A program made the position numbers and the translations under genes. Below, piece by piece: positions 63,282 to 64,000 of a stretch of 64,000 bases of DNA (position 1 is its first letter; every line of letters begins with the position of its first letter). The notes beneath the pieces are model-generated. The model worked only from the letters and a program-made list of their open reading frames with translations, did no database searches and was not told the DNA's origin. Origin of the DNA: Caulobacter sp. Root1455. GTDB lineage: Bacteria > Pseudomonadota > Alphaproteobacteria > Caulobacterales > Caulobacteraceae. The DNA lies in contig NZ_LMFQ01000012.1 of the NCBI RefSeq assembly GCF_001426905.1, positions 249,187 to 313,186 of the forward strand, read 5' to 3'.

Positions 63282-63821
63282 TCAGTTCTGCGACGGGAAG
63301 ACGCCCGCGGTCGCGAGAATGAAATTGATGCCCAGATAGGGCTGCATGTTCTCGTGCGGCTGGCTGCCGCCGGCGGGCGTGGTCGAGGCGGCCGCCAGGG
63401 CGATCTGCTCGTTGGCGCCGTTGTAGGGCGCGTAGCCGAAAATGCCGGTCCCGGTCGGTCCCTGGTCCGAGATCATCGTCGCGGTGGTCGGCGTGGACAC
63501 CGCGCCCGCCGTCGAAGCCGCGAAGAACGGGTGGGTGTGCGCCGGCAGCTGGGTGGAGATCAGCGTGACGCTCTCGACGCCCGTCATCTGGCCCATGACA
63601 TAGGTCTGGCCGTTCTTGGAGCCCTGGTGGGTCACGACCCGCCCGCGCAGGTCCGGGATGCCGAACGTGTTGACGCCGTCGCCGCCGTAGGTCGTGCCGA
63701 GAAGGACGTACAGCGCGTCGTTCTCCGCGATCGACATCAGCTGGCCGTCACACATGACCCAGCCGACAGGCGCGAAGTTGCCCCCGAACATGCGGATTTC
63801 ACCAAGATAAGGCTCGGTCAT
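63282..63821 (-). CDS. Phage-tail-collar (microcystin-dependent) protein, first copy
   Basis: A 179-residue tail-collar protein: GEIRMFGGNFAPVGWVMCDG, LYVLLGTTYGGDGVNTFGIP, DLRGRV, QLPAHTHPF and GGSQPHENMQPYLGINFILA, ending GVFPSQN. ATG 63821 has GAGGGA eight bases upstream. First gene of the trio; a promoter should lie in 63822-64000. Confidence 0.9.
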   Translation of the reverse strand: MTEPYLGEIRMFGGNFAPVGWVMCDGQLMSIAENDALYVLLGTTYGGDGVNTFGIPDLRGRVVTHQGSKNGQTYVMGQMTGVESVTLISTQLPAHTHPFFAASTAGAVSTPTTATMISDQGPTGTGIFGYAPYNGANEQIALAAASTTPAGGSQPHENMQPYLGINFILATAGVFPSQN

Positions 63822-64000
63822 GATCGTTCCCTCGCTCCCAAAAGTCTTAAGTGCCCAGGCATGACGCGCGCGATCGACCTGGACTAAACCTTAAGTCGTC
63901 CCCGCGTCTTAACCAAGATTAAGATCAGGCGCCCCACCCCGGCGATTGTCCTCCTCCTAACCCACTATCCTGAGCTGCACAATAGTTAGGAGAACGCGGT
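63822..64000 (-). promoter_or_regulatory. Upstream region of the tail-collar operon with CtrA-like half-sites
   Basis: TTAA occurs at 63891, 63909 and 63919. TTAA-CCAAGA-TTAA (63909-63922) resembles a CtrA box but with a six-base instead of seven-base spacer. A further CCTAAC... GTTAGG pair is near the window end. Weak evidence only. Confidence 0.35.

Noticed and set aside
62112..63821. Prophage
   Set aside because: Only collar-domain proteins are present; no capsid, portal, terminase, integrase or lysis gene was seen in the window.

Overview
This window comes from a very GC-rich alphaproteobacterium and looks like Caulobacter or a close relative in Caulobacteraceae. The evidence is a xylXBCD xylonate (Weimberg/Dahms-type) operon whose proteins resemble the Caulobacter crescentus enzymes along their whole length, with a LacI-type regulator. 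TonB-dependent transport, GH3 and sugar-dehydrogenase genes, an HWE kinase, and palindromic intergenic repeats also fit an oligotrophic, plant-polymer-degrading bacterium. No rRNA, tRNA, CRISPR array or transposase gene was recognised.

Layout, left half. 0-2.7 kb: the 3' end of a TonB-dependent receptor-like barrel, a glycine-zipper protein and a GNAT acetyltransferase. 2.85-8.85 kb: the xylose operon (xylR, xylX, xylB, xylC, xylD) on the minus strand, with an operator over the xylX promoter and a terminator after xylD; xylA is missing from its usual place. 9-14.4 kb: mobA, then a five-gene minus-strand operon (PepSY protein, DUF2271, DUF4198, ApbE, flavodoxin/FNR reductase) behind a Fur-like box, best read as an inner-membrane/periplasmic electron-transfer or metal-reduction module. 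14.6-18.8 kb: a single-domain receiver with a CtrA-like box, an M61 peptidase, a VOC protein facing a MarR regulator across two operators, and an FKBP isomerase. 18.9-22.1 kb: pyrimidine-degradation genes in the order rutB-C-D-A. 22.2-29.3 kb: an HWE histidine kinase, a small lipoprotein, a phasin-like protein, an acyl-CoA synthetase, a DUF2236 protein and an exported hydrolase.

Layout, right half. 29.3-33.9 kb: carbohydrate genes (a GH42 beta-galactosidase remnant, an intact GH3 enzyme, a galactose-1-dehydrogenase-like oxidoreductase). 34-37.2 kb: a type I secretion ABC/HlyD pair with no substrate beside it. 37.9-42 kb: an AraC regulator and a two-component pair with a small membrane protein. 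43-50.2 kb: an RND efflux operon (periplasmic adaptor, HAE1 pump, NodT-type outer-membrane factor) facing a TetR regulator across a palindromic operator. 50.5-53.8 kb: a small protein, CorA and an MHS-family transporter. 54.4-61.2 kb: an AT-rich boundary, an AraC regulator, two related glycosyltransferases in convergent orientation, an intact sugar epimerase and the collapsed remains of a UDP-diacetamido-uronic acid pathway (wbpA/B/D/I-like genes, each with its middle missing but its gene junctions preserved). 61.2-63.8 kb: a GNAT protein, a DUF6916-like protein and three tandem tail-collar (microcystin-dependent) proteins.

At least four families of palindromic dispersed repeats sit between genes: a 124-131 bp element with four copies, a TCCTTCGA...TCAGGATGA family, a GTCATCCCGG family, and a CCCTCTCCC family. 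The most unusual regions are the junction-preserving decay at 58.6-61.2 kb, the tail-collar trio with its satellite genes, and the repeat families.
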